NCBI GenBank assembly: GCA_003138895.1 | Contig: PLHJ01000003.1 | Span: 23,550 to 87,549 of the forward strand | Length of the DNA: 64,000 nt | Origin: Acidimicrobiaceae bacterium | GTDB lineage: Bacteria > Actinomycetota > Acidimicrobiia > Acidimicrobiales > RAAP-2 | Direction of reading: 5' to 3' | Shown: positions 35,184 to 43,324 of the stretch, piece by piece | Position numbering within the stretch: position 1 is the first letter of the stretch | Layout: every line of letters begins with the position of its first letter | Notes under the pieces: model-generated | Told to the model about the DNA's origin: nothing | The model's database searches: none | What the model saw: the letters and a program-made list of their open reading frames with translations, nothing else | Position numbers and translations under genes: made by a program

Positions 35184-36472
35184 GACTGGTTCATTGGTAG
35201 ATCGAGAAAGAACGTGGAGCCTTCTCCTTCACGAGAATCCACGCTGATGGCGCCACCATGGTTTTGAGTCACGTGTCGAACAATAGAGAGCCCAAGTCCA
35301 GTGCCACCAGTTTGGCGAGCTCGGCCTGGATCAACGCGGTAGAAGCGCTCGAAAATTCGTTCTAGATCTTTGGCGGGGATACCCACGCCCGTGTCTTTGA
35401 TGACAATGCGGGCGAAGGGGCCGTCGAGTTCACTGTCGCTGGACTCGTCGTGGCGTTCAATGCGAATTTCGATAGCACTGCCTTCGGCCGAATACGACAC
35501 GGCATTTTCTAACAGAGCATGCACGGCCGAAACGAGTTGGCGGCGGTCACCAACGACCACGATGCCCGTTTCTGGCTCCATGAAGTTCACGGTGATCTTG
35601 CGGTGATCGGCGGCCGTTCGGATTCGCTCGATGGCCTCAGCTACAAAGAGCGTCACCGGAATGGGTTCTCTCGCGGGAGCGCCTTCACTTTCCAAGCGCG
35701 AGAGATCAAGAAGGTCTTCAATAATCCGGTTCACACGGAAGGCTTCGGAGTGAATGCGCTCGGCCAGTCGATTGGCGACGACAGGATCATTCTCGTACTG
35801 CAGTGTTTCGGCGAGTAGCCCAAGGGCGCCCATTGGCGTCTTTAATTCGTGCGAGACGTTGGCGACGAAGTCTCGGCGGATATCTTCGAGGCGTCGACGC
35901 TCGGACACGTCTTCGATGAGCGCGAGAACACCGAGCGGACGACGTCCATCGTCGATGACCGCCGCACTCACGAGCAAAGTACGTCGCGGGGGGCCATACA
36001 AATCAATCGTTCGCTCGGCTATACCGTTGTTCCAACCCTCGGCCAACAAATCCGTTACGGCCTGGGCGGCAATAGCGTCACCGTAACGACTGGCCATCAG
36101 ATTCTCTGCCTGCTTGTTGCGAAAGATGACGTTTCCCACTTCGTCACAGAGCACGAGACCGAGTGGCAACGTGTCAAGCGACCGGCGAAGACGTATGGCG
36201 TCAGCGCTTGATTCGGACACTGCCGTGGTCGCGGCTCCCGTTGCCTCTTCGAGGAACGACAACGCCGACTCCACCGTGCCGTCGTCATCTGGTTGTTCGA
36301 CGCCGAGTCGAGTTCCGAGTGCCGTGAGCCGTTGGGCAATGGCTCGATGTCCGCGACGCCTTCCAAAGAGAAGCCCAAAAAGCAGTCCAACCACCAGCAC
36401 CCCAGCGCCCAAGCAATAGAGGGCGTAAGGCGGCCAGCCAGAGGAGAAATTTTGGGAGGAGGCAATTAGCAC
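35180..36472 (-). CDS. senX3: Sensor histidine kinase, SenX3-like
   Basis: The 430-residue kinase has one membrane helix near residues 16-38, a PAS domain (about 95-195) and a HisKA domain with H208 in FVANVSHELKTPMGALGLL. An ATPase domain follows with N-box HALLENAVSYS, DTGVGIPAKDLERIFERFYRVD and GTGLGLSIVRHV. A single membrane helix and cytosolic PAS match SenX3. GTG 36472 is the first start in frame; the ribosome-binding site is weak. It shares the short intergenic region with the secretion operon running the other way. Confidence 0.88.
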   Translation of the reverse strand: MLIASSQNFSSGWPPYALYCLGAGVLVVGLLFGLLFGRRRGHRAIAQRLTALGTRLGVEQPDDDGTVESALSFLEEATGAATTAVSESSADAIRLRRSLDTLPLGLVLCDEVGNVIFRNKQAENLMASRYGDAIAAQAVTDLLAEGWNNGIAERTIDLYGPPRRTLLVSAAVIDDGRRPLGVLALIEDVSERRRLEDIRRDFVANVSHELKTPMGALGLLAETLQYENDPVVANRLAERIHSEAFRVNRIIEDLLDLSRLESEGAPAREPIPVTLFVAEAIERIRTAADHRKITVNFMEPETGIVVVGDRRQLVSAVHALLENAVSYSAEGSAIEIRIERHDESSDSELDGPFARIVIKDTGVGIPAKDLERIFERFYRVDPGRARQTGGTGLGLSIVRHVTQNHGGAISVDSREGEGSTFFLDLPMNQS

Positions 36473-36538
36473 TAATTCATTCTCGCAGACTGTGCCCGCG
36501 CCGACCGTTGCGTCGCCCTCAATTGAAAGGAAAAGGTC

Positions 36539-36823
36539 ATGAATTTCGCCAACGTCAACCTATCGCCGTCGCTGACGTCGCTCCCTGGAAGTAGCGCACT
36601 GCTTTCATTTGCCAACGGCATTGCCGCGTGGGCCTTGGTTGGTTGTCTTATTGCTCTCCTCGTGGGAGCAGCCCTGTGGGCAATTGGTAGCCATTCGCAG
36701 AATATGCATCAATCCATGTCGGGGCGCCGCGCTGTCCTCACGTCAATTGTCGCGGCGCTGTTCGTAGGAGCAGCTCCCGCACTCATCAACTTCTTTTTCA
36801 ACACGGGCGTGGGTGTGCACTAG
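36539..36823 (+). CDS. DUF6112-like pilin/VirB2-type small membrane protein
   Basis: The 94-residue protein has two hydrophobic helices separated by GSHSQNMHQSMSGRRAVLTS and ends GAAPALINFFFNTGVGVH. The HSQN...GRR loop and the APxLINFFFNTG end are those of DUF6112 proteins from actinobacterial conjugative elements, which occupy the VirB2/TrbC-like pilin position. GAAAGGAAAAGG precedes ATG 36539. It is the first gene of the five-gene secretion-like operon, and its stop shares bases with the next GTG (TAGTG). Confidence 0.8.
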   Translation: MNFANVNLSPSLTSLPGSSALLSFANGIAAWALVGCLIALLVGAALWAIGSHSQNMHQSMSGRRAVLTSIVAALFVGAAPALINFFFNTGVGVH

Positions 36824-37938
36824 TGGCGGGCATTGATTCGTGCATAACGTCACCGCTGTCGTGTCTCGCTGGCAAAGTAGTCGGTGCCAGCTTTTCTGGT
36901 TTCTTTACGACTCTCACGCAGTGGGTGATCGATAGTTGCACCTGGGTGCTGAGTTCGGCAGCAGCCGTGCTGCAAGCGACCAGTGACCCTCAACGAATCA
37001 CGCGGGCGGCCAACGCAGAGTTTTCGCTGCTACTTCGGGCCGCACCAATCATCATGGTGTCGGGACTACTCGTTTCGACACTCGTTTTGTTACAGCGCGG
37101 CGAGCCTGGACGGTTGGTTCGTGAATACGCCCTCGTGGCTCCTCTTCTTGTCTTGGGCATTGGCGTGGCGCGCCCGATGGCCTTGATGCTTCTTAGCATC
37201 GTCGACGAACTCTGTTCGATAGCGGTGCCCTCGTCCGGCGCGAATATCAACCAGCTCGTGAACGCGCTGGCCTCGATGCCCACCGGAACACCGGGATTTG
37301 TTTTGTTCTTGTTGGCCATTGGGCTCGTCGTTGGATCAATGCTGCTGTGGGTTGAGCTCGTGGTTCGCAGCGTTTTCCTAACGTTGCTCCTGTGCTTGAC
37401 GCCCATTTTGTTTTCGTTGTCGGCATTTTCACCTCTTCGCCGCGTGGCGTGGCGAACAGTGGAGACGTTCGCGGCGTTGGCCTTCAGCAAATTCGTGATT
37501 GTCGTGACACTTAGTCTCGGACTGAGCGAGATTTCTTCGGACTCGGCCACGTTGATTGTGCAAGGGATTGCCACCATGGGCCTGGCCGCCGTGTCGCCGT
37601 ATCTCATTCTTCGTCTCGTACCCCTCGTGGAGTCCTCGGCGCTGCACGGGATTGAAGGTATCCGTCAGCGCATCTCACGAAACGTGCAGGCGATTCCGAC
37701 GTCACCGGTCGGTGTTGGAATTGGCATGCTGCGACCCAAGGCACCGACACCTGAGGCGCCGTCGCGTTCGGAGGACCTCGGCCTATCCGAATGGGAGAGT
37801 TCGCCGACCCAGACCATCCCTACCTATGACGGTGACCCCGTCGCGCCACCGATTGGCGCCGCGCGACATCCGTCGGGTCACGTGGCCCCACTGTCGGACC
37901 GTCTTGGACCAGTACTTGGTTGGCACGATGACGAATGA
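36823..37938 (+). CDS. VirB6/TrbL-like polytopic membrane protein
   Basis: The 371-residue protein has about seven membrane helices, in the segments SFSGFFTTLTQWVIDSCTWVL, APIIMVSGLLVSTLVLLQ, FVLFLLAIGLVVGSMLLWVELVVRSVFLTLLLCLTPILFSLSAF and AFSKFVIVVTLSLGLSEI. A hydrophilic Pro-rich C-terminal tail of about 90 residues follows. The WVELVVRxxFLxLLLxLTPI helix pair is typical of TrbL/VirB6 channel proteins and of SCO6881-type genes in actinobacterial conjugative elements. It begins with GTG at the previous stop and overlaps the next gene by 11 bases. Confidence 0.78.
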   Translation: MAGIDSCITSPLSCLAGKVVGASFSGFFTTLTQWVIDSCTWVLSSAAAVLQATSDPQRITRAANAEFSLLLRAAPIIMVSGLLVSTLVLLQRGEPGRLVREYALVAPLLVLGIGVARPMALMLLSIVDELCSIAVPSSGANINQLVNALASMPTGTPGFVLFLLAIGLVVGSMLLWVELVVRSVFLTLLLCLTPILFSLSAFSPLRRVAWRTVETFAALAFSKFVIVVTLSLGLSEISSDSATLIVQGIATMGLAAVSPYLILRLVPLVESSALHGIEGIRQRISRNVQAIPTSPVGVGIGMLRPKAPTPEAPSRSEDLGLSEWESSPTQTIPTYDGDPVAPPIGAARHPSGHVAPLSDRLGPVLGWHDDE

Positions 37939-39001
37939 ACCAATGGCGCTTGGCGAAAGTGACGCGGTGGTGCGTTGGTTCGGGGTACCGCGACACCAAC
38001 TTCTACACGCTGCTATTGGCGTGGGACTGGTTTTCTATTGGTTCATTCGCGACCGGACAAACGTGCCGCTGCTCGTTGTCGCGGTGGTGACGGGAGCACT
38101 GGCCCTTCTTCGCCACGAGGGTCTCAGTGGGCCCCAGTGGCTTCGGGTGTTTGTCTCGTACCAGTCGCGTTCGCGTTGGACCGCGCTGTGTGTGGAGCAG
38201 GGTCCGGACGACACGACGGAACTGGAAGCACGAGGGAGCGCCGTCTTTAGAAGTTTCGAGCTCGTGCACCGTGGACGTCTTGATTTAACGGAGGCGGACA
38301 CGTCGCTCGCGGGAGAAATTGCTTCCTTACTGAACGTGGTGGGGCGAAGAAATGACGGCGGACACGTGTCAGTGCATTCGTGGAGCGACACTGGCGGTGT
38401 TTCGACAACGCTGTGCGTGGCGCCCGACGTTGGTGTCGACGCCACGTGGCGACAGCGACCTCAAGCACTTAGTGAGGCACTGCGACTTAACAGTTCGTCA
38501 GCGACCACGTGGCTCTTTGAGCGCTGGCGTTACGTGCGCCTCGACGACGATGTACTGGCGGTGTATCGCGTCAACGACTTTTCAACGGCCACCAATCAGT
38601 CGGCGTTACTTCGCGACTTGCAGCGTTTTGGTGTCGTGCGTTGGGTGTCCCTACACGCGACGGTGCTTCCTTCGAAAACCGCGCACCGCATGGTCGGAAG
38701 AGCACTGCACCAAGTGCGAAGCGACAGCGCGATGACCGGTCTCGTTGGGTATCGTCGAACGGCTCGCAGTGATGTTCGACACGACCGCTTGCGTCAGAGA
38801 GAACTCGCGACGGCGCACGGCACGGCGCTCGTGCAATTCGCGGTGTACATCGTGATTCGTGCCTCTTCGCTTCGTGAACTGCGTGGACGATCCGCAGAAT
38901 TGCAACGCGATGCGCAGCGAGCCGGGTTGCAACTTCGCCACGGTCTTGGTCGACAAGTCTTGTGGTTCTGTGCTCAGCTACCTGGCGACACTCAGTGGTG
39001 A
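37928..39001 (+). CDS. SCO6880/PrgI-like type IV secretion protein
   Basis: The 357-residue protein has two membrane helices near the N-terminus (HAAIGVGLVFYWFI and VPLLVVAVVTGALALL). A soluble domain follows with GSAVFRSFELVHRGRLDLTEADTSLAGEIASLLNVVGRR. This matches SCO6880 family proteins, which combine a PrgI-like membrane part with the N-terminal part of a VirB4-like protein, and in many elements the ATPase follows in a separate gene as here. ATG 37928 overlaps the VirB6-like gene; the stop overlaps the next GTG (GTGA). Confidence 0.78.
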   Translation: MTNEPMALGESDAVVRWFGVPRHQLLHAAIGVGLVFYWFIRDRTNVPLLVVAVVTGALALLRHEGLSGPQWLRVFVSYQSRSRWTALCVEQGPDDTTELEARGSAVFRSFELVHRGRLDLTEADTSLAGEIASLLNVVGRRNDGGHVSVHSWSDTGGVSTTLCVAPDVGVDATWRQRPQALSEALRLNSSSATTWLFERWRYVRLDDDVLAVYRVNDFSTATNQSALLRDLQRFGVVRWVSLHATVLPSKTAHRMVGRALHQVRSDSAMTGLVGYRRTARSDVRHDRLRQRELATAHGTALVQFAVYIVIRASSLRELRGRSAELQRDAQRAGLQLRHGLGRQVLWFCAQLPGDTQW

Positions 39002-40176
39002 AGGACGTCTTCACCCACTGGGGAATGGCCACGGACGTGTTAGCGCTGCGGCTCCCGTCTCACGACGCCGGGACGGGACTCGTTGGAAGGCCACTCGGTA
39101 TTGCTCAACGCGGTGGTGCATTTTTCTTTGACGTGTTCCAGGCGTACGAAGCAGGTCTTATCTCGAGTCCGAACGCCGCGGTCGCGGGAGCGATTGGTCT
39201 TGGAAAATCAACCATCGTGAAGATGTTGCTCGACCGAGGACTTCGGGCGGGAAGAAGTGCGGTGGTACTTGATCCCAAAGGTGAATACGGAGGACTCGCC
39301 GCGGTGCACGACGGATGCGTCATTGCCCTGGGACGTGGCGACGGCGTGTGGTGCAATCCGTTTGGTTCGCTCGACGCTTCCGATAAGGCGCTCGTCTACG
39401 CACTCGTTGCGACCGCCCAGGGCTCGCAGCTCACGAATGAACAGCGTTATCAATTAGACGAAGTGTGGAGAACGCTGGCTCCCCAGTCATCATTGCGACT
39501 GCTTCGCACGTTGTTCGAGTGTTTTCGAGACGAGTTGGCGTCGGAGCGCAACGTCGCGCGTCGAACACTGGCATTTGCGCTCTACCGATTTGTTGAGGGT
39601 GATCTCGCAGGACTCTTTGATGGAACAGGCGAGCCCGTGCGATTTAATCACCAACTCGTGGTGCTTGATCTTTCGGCGGTGTGGGCCACGGCGACCATGG
39701 CGGTCGCCACCGTGGCGGCAGTGGCCGCCGCACAGCGTGTTTTGGAAAAGGACGCAAAGGGTGGCTATTTAGTTGTGGACGAAGCGTGGTCGGTGCTCGC
39801 CGACGAGCACGCGTCGTCGTGGTTGCACGGCTCGTGGAAATTGGCCCGCGCTCGAGGCATTGCGCACGTGCTGGTGCTGCATCGTTGGAGCGACGTCGAA
39901 GGTACGGGCGACGAAGGCACCATGCAGCGAGCGAGGTCAGTGAGTCTGTTGCGTGACTGCGAAACGGTATTTCTCTTTCGCCAACCCAACGACGAATTGC
40001 TGGCTCTCAACGTTGCTTTGTATTTCACGCCACTCGAGATGCGCTACGTCCGTCAACTCCCCAAGGGTGTGGCGCTCGTTCGCTACGGCCGCCATCGTTC
40101 AATCGTGCGTGTCGTGCCCGACGAAGACGATCAACTTTTCATTGACACTGACGAAGCCATGCGCGAGCTCGCGTGA
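38998..40176 (+). CDS. VirB4/TraC-like secretion ATPase
   Basis: The 392-residue ATPase has Walker A GAIGLGKST (about residues 64-72), RSAVVLDPKGEYGGLA, and Walker B with KGGYLVVDEAWSVLADEHASSWLHGSWKLAR. It also has the VirB4-type end of catalytic region LFRQPNDELLALNVALYFTPLEMRYVRQLPKGVALVRYG. It is shorter than typical VirB4 because the N-terminal domain is on the preceding gene. GTG 38998 overlaps that gene's stop; GTG 38995 is equally possible. Its own stop overlaps the coupling protein start. Confidence 0.85.
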   Translation: MKDVFTHWGMATDVLALRLPSHDAGTGLVGRPLGIAQRGGAFFFDVFQAYEAGLISSPNAAVAGAIGLGKSTIVKMLLDRGLRAGRSAVVLDPKGEYGGLAAVHDGCVIALGRGDGVWCNPFGSLDASDKALVYALVATAQGSQLTNEQRYQLDEVWRTLAPQSSLRLLRTLFECFRDELASERNVARRTLAFALYRFVEGDLAGLFDGTGEPVRFNHQLVVLDLSAVWATATMAVATVAAVAAAQRVLEKDAKGGYLVVDEAWSVLADEHASSWLHGSWKLARARGIAHVLVLHRWSDVEGTGDEGTMQRARSVSLLRDCETVFLFRQPNDELLALNVALYFTPLEMRYVRQLPKGVALVRYGRHRSIVRVVPDEDDQLFIDTDEAMRELA

Positions 40177-41426
40177 GTTACGGACTTTCTCGAAGAACTG
40201 ATCGACCGTCTCTTGGGCAACGTTCCTTCCAGCACGTGGGTTTTGGCCGCGACCTTGAACTTCCGGACAAGTCGTCACTGCTCGTCGTCGGACCCACGCA
40301 AGTCGGAAAGACCAGTTCGTTCGTTATTCCGGCGCTACTTCGTTGGAGCGACGCGCTCGTGGTCGCCAGTGTGAAGCGTGATGTAGTGGACGCCACGCTG
40401 CGCTGGCGGTCCTCACTTGGCGACGTGCAGATATTGGAACCGGGTCTTTCAAAAGGACTGACGTGGGATCCGTTGGAAGACGTGACTTCGTTTCGAAGAG
40501 GTATTGAAGTGGCCCGTAACTTAACGCTCGCGCCCAGTTCACATTCGAGTGGCGAAACCGAATTCTGGAACACGATGGCTGTGAAGCTGCTCGGTGCGTT
40601 GTTTACGCTCACGAAGGCGCGCGGCGGCTCAATTTATGACGTCGTACAAACGCTTGAGTCGCGATCGTTCTTTTCCACGCCCGACGCGCCCGACGAAGTG
40701 ATGCGCGCCCTCGATGCCTTTGGCGCTCACGAGGGCCGCACTCGCGACGCCGTTTCGACCACGGCAGAGGCAATGTTGCTGCCGTGGCATTTCTCGCAGC
40801 CACTCGCGAAAGTGCACGGCGTCCTGGAGGGAGCCAACACGCTCTATCTCTGTGCGCCGCGCCACAATCAGCGTCACTACGAAGGTCTTTTTAGAGGCGC
40901 ACTGGGTGCTGTATTCGAAGAGCAACAGCGACGTTTTGAACTCGGCGAGAGGCGTCGCTTGCTCATGGTGCTTGACGAAGCTGCCGCCATTTCACCCCTC
41001 GACGACCTTGATCAATTGGCGGCCACCGTCAGCGGAATGAACGTGACGCTCGTGACAATATTCCAAGACTTTGCCCAGATTGAAGCGCGTTGGCCGGAGC
41101 GCGCCGCGACGATTGTCAACAACCACGTCACCCGCGTGGTCTTTGGGGGACTGCTCGATCCTCGAGCGCCGACGTACTTGCCAGAAGTGTTCACCACTCC
41201 CGAAGGAAAATCCCCGCGCGACATTCGGCGTTGGCCGCGCGGTTCCGCAATTGTTGTTTCAGGGCGGTTACCTCTTTTTAGTGTTCGTCTTCGTCCGTGG
41301 TGGAAACAGAGAGCACTTCGTGCGAAAGGCGACCACGAATCTCTCACTACGATGCCTCTATGGTCTTCTACAATCCCGCCGATCCCCAGTGGTCGCTCGA
41401 GCCGGGGCCGCTCTTTGACGAGATAA
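40173..41426 (+). CDS. VirD4/TraG-like type IV coupling ATPase
   Basis: The 417-residue ATPase has FGRDLELPDKSSLLVVGPTQVGKTSSFVIPALLRW (Walker A about residues 40-48), ASVKRDVVDATLRWR, DVQILEP, Walker B RRLLMVLDEAAAISPLDDL, and SGMNVTLVTIFQDFAQIEARW. This is the TraG/VirD4 pattern without the usual N-terminal membrane helices. The last 40 residues (RAKGDHESLTTMPLWSS and a basic Ser/Arg-rich end) are translated from DNA that is also the start of the P450 gene in another frame and look unlike the family. The GTG start overlaps the VirB4-like stop. Confidence 0.85.
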   Translation: MSYGLSRRTDRPSLGQRSFQHVGFGRDLELPDKSSLLVVGPTQVGKTSSFVIPALLRWSDALVVASVKRDVVDATLRWRSSLGDVQILEPGLSKGLTWDPLEDVTSFRRGIEVARNLTLAPSSHSSGETEFWNTMAVKLLGALFTLTKARGGSIYDVVQTLESRSFFSTPDAPDEVMRALDAFGAHEGRTRDAVSTTAEAMLLPWHFSQPLAKVHGVLEGANTLYLCAPRHNQRHYEGLFRGALGAVFEEQQRRFELGERRRLLMVLDEAAAISPLDDLDQLAATVSGMNVTLVTIFQDFAQIEARWPERAATIVNNHVTRVVFGGLLDPRAPTYLPEVFTTPEGKSPRDIRRWPRGSAIVVSGRLPLFSVRLRPWWKQRALRAKGDHESLTTMPLWSSTIPPIPSGRSSRGRSLTR

Positions 41427-42586
41427 GAGAGAAGGCGCCAGTTCACAAGACGCCCGACAACTACTGGGTGTTATCGCGGCACGACGACGTACTGGGATTG
41501 CTGCGCTCACCTTCTGCCTCGTCGGATTCAATGCACGTGCACCCCGACAAGCAGCCACATGACTTTTCTTCGTCACGACGTGACGAACAGCGCGCCCTCA
41601 TTCGTGAAACCGGCGACGACACACGGCCGTTTCTTTTTCGTGATCCACCCGACCACGCGCGCCTGCGCGGTCTCGTGCAGCGTGCGTTTACGCCCAAACG
41701 TGTCGCGGAACTCGAACCCTTTGTTCGCTCGACCACCAAATCATTGCTCGAAGGAAAAATCAACGGCGAACCGTTTGACGTCGTGCAAGACCTCGCGTGG
41801 GCGCTGCCGGTCGCGGTCATCTGCGAATTATTGAACATTCCTCAAGAGGACCAAGAGACTTTTCAGCGTCAATCGGCATTACTCGCGAGAGGACTTGATC
41901 CGGAATTTCTCTTGTCCGAAGAAGACCGAGTCGAGCGGGACAACGCCATCTTGCACTTCGGTGCTTATTTCCACGACCTTTTCGCGAAGCGTCGAGCTGC
42001 ACCAGGCGACGACTTGTTGTCGGCGCTTGTAGCGGCTCGTGACGGTGGCGATCAATTGTCCGAAGGTGAGTTGCTCTCCACGGCCGTGTTACTACTCGTC
42101 GCGGGACACGAAACGACAATGAATCTGATCTCGGGATCATTTCTCGCCCTCAGTCGAGACCGCGACGCCCAAGAGTCGCTTCGTAAAACGGGGACGATTG
42201 ATCGACACTGCGTGGATGAGCTCTTGCGTTTTGTTTCGCCCGTGCAAATCACCGGTCGGTCGCTTCTTTCGGACATGAACTTTGGTGGACAAATGATTGA
42301 AGAAGGTTCGTTCGTCTTGGCTCTCATTGGAGCGGCCAATCGAGATCCCGCCGTGTTTGAAGCGCCCACGACATTGACACTCTCGAGAGAGCCCAACCCG
42401 CAACTGGGCTTCGGGTTTGGACTCCACCACTGTTTGGGAGCGCCGCTCGCTCGGCTCGAGTCGCAGGTGGTTTTGGAAGAAGTGCTGCAATCCTCGTCGT
42501 CGTTCGAAGTCGTGGGACCCGTGAAGTACCGTCCGAACATTGTTCTTCGAGGCTTGGAAGAGCTTTCGTTGGTCATTGAACCGTGA
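41360..42586 (+). CDS. Cytochrome P450
   Basis: The 408-residue enzyme has all class I bacterial P450 signatures: heme ligand C358 in FGFGLHHCLGAPLARLE, oxygen-activation helix LLVAGHETT, ExxR in DELLRFVSP and the FRDPPDHARLRGLVQRAFTP segment. Substrate cannot be told; a ferredoxin gene is not adjacent. The ATG at 41360 gives the normal family start (MVFYNPADP) and lies 67 bases inside the coupling-protein gene. No good ribosome-binding site is visible, so coupled translation from the upstream gene is likely. The ROK gene follows with a four-base overlap. Confidence 0.93.
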   Translation: MVFYNPADPQWSLEPGPLFDEIREKAPVHKTPDNYWVLSRHDDVLGLLRSPSASSDSMHVHPDKQPHDFSSSRRDEQRALIRETGDDTRPFLFRDPPDHARLRGLVQRAFTPKRVAELEPFVRSTTKSLLEGKINGEPFDVVQDLAWALPVAVICELLNIPQEDQETFQRQSALLARGLDPEFLLSEEDRVERDNAILHFGAYFHDLFAKRRAAPGDDLLSALVAARDGGDQLSEGELLSTAVLLLVAGHETTMNLISGSFLALSRDRDAQESLRKTGTIDRHCVDELLRFVSPVQITGRSLLSDMNFGGQMIEEGSFVLALIGAANRDPAVFEAPTTLTLSREPNPQLGFGFGLHHCLGAPLARLESQVVLEEVLQSSSSFEVVGPVKYRPNIVLRGLEELSLVIEP

Positions 42587-43317
42587 GGAGCGCGCGCTAC
42601 GTGGTTGACGTTGGCGCCACTTCAATAAAGTCACGACTCAGCGACGATCAGGGACTGCCACTTTCACCAATCAATCGAAGGTCGACACCGTATCCCTGTA
42701 CACCCGAGACGTTGCTCGAGACCATCGTTCCGCGCATTTTGTTTAGTGACGCACCTCGCGTCGCGATTGGACTGCCCTGCGAAGTGCGTGACGGCGTGGT
42801 GCTCGACGGCGCGAACCTCACGAGACCGGCGGGTCCCGGGACGCCATCGTCGACGGCATTGATCGAGCAGTGGCAGGGTTTTGAAGCACAGAGTGTGTTC
42901 GTGGCGTCTACGAAGCGTGACGTGCGTGTCGTAAACGATGCCACGTTGGCGTTACTTGGCTGTATGCGCGGCGAGGGCCGAGAAATGGTAATCACCCTCG
43001 GCACCGGTTTCGGATTCTCGCTCAGCGTTGACGGTGAGCTCAGTGACACTCCTGATATTGGTGAACTGGACTTCGAGGGAAGGGGATCGTTTGATAGCAC
43101 CCTTGGTGAACTCGGACGAAGAGGCGACGAGACGCTGTGGGTGGACAACGTCGTAAGTGCCGTAGAGGCGTTGCAAAAGCAATACGGCGTCGATCTCATT
43201 CACCTGGCTGGCGGCAACGCGCGCCGGCTTTCGCCACGTTGGTTTGGCTCATTAAGCAACAAAGTACGCATCGAGGGAAACGAAGTAGCCCTCCGCGCCG
43301 GTGTCCGTCTTTTTTAA
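42583..43317 (+). CDS. ROK-family kinase, polyphosphate-glucokinase-like
   Basis: The 244-residue protein begins with the phosphate-binding loop YVVDVGATSIKSRLSD and has VVNDATLALLGCMRGEGREMVITLGTGFGFSLSVDGELSDTPDIGELDF, the ROK catalytic region with D in NDA and GTGFG. Size and order fit PPGK-type glucokinases that can use polyphosphate or ATP. GTG 42583 overlaps the P450 stop (GTGA), so this gene shares the transcript of the P450 and possibly the secretion operon. Sugar specificity is unknown. Confidence 0.82.
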   Translation: MRSARYVVDVGATSIKSRLSDDQGLPLSPINRRSTPYPCTPETLLETIVPRILFSDAPRVAIGLPCEVRDGVVLDGANLTRPAGPGTPSSTALIEQWQGFEAQSVFVASTKRDVRVVNDATLALLGCMRGEGREMVITLGTGFGFSLSVDGELSDTPDIGELDFEGRGSFDSTLGELGRRGDETLWVDNVVSAVEALQKQYGVDLIHLAGGNARRLSPRWFGSLSNKVRIEGNEVALRAGVRLF

Positions 43318-43324
43318 GTTACGT

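Noticed and set aside
37556-37927. Upstream extension of the SCO6880-like frame beginning at 37556
   Set aside because: This part is an Arg-rich shadow of the VirB6-like gene; the membrane helices begin after ATG 37928.
36539-41426. Integrative conjugative element or prophage
   Set aside because: No integrase, relaxase, att repeats or phage structural genes were seen and the flanks are housekeeping genes, so a mobile element cannot be claimed from this window.
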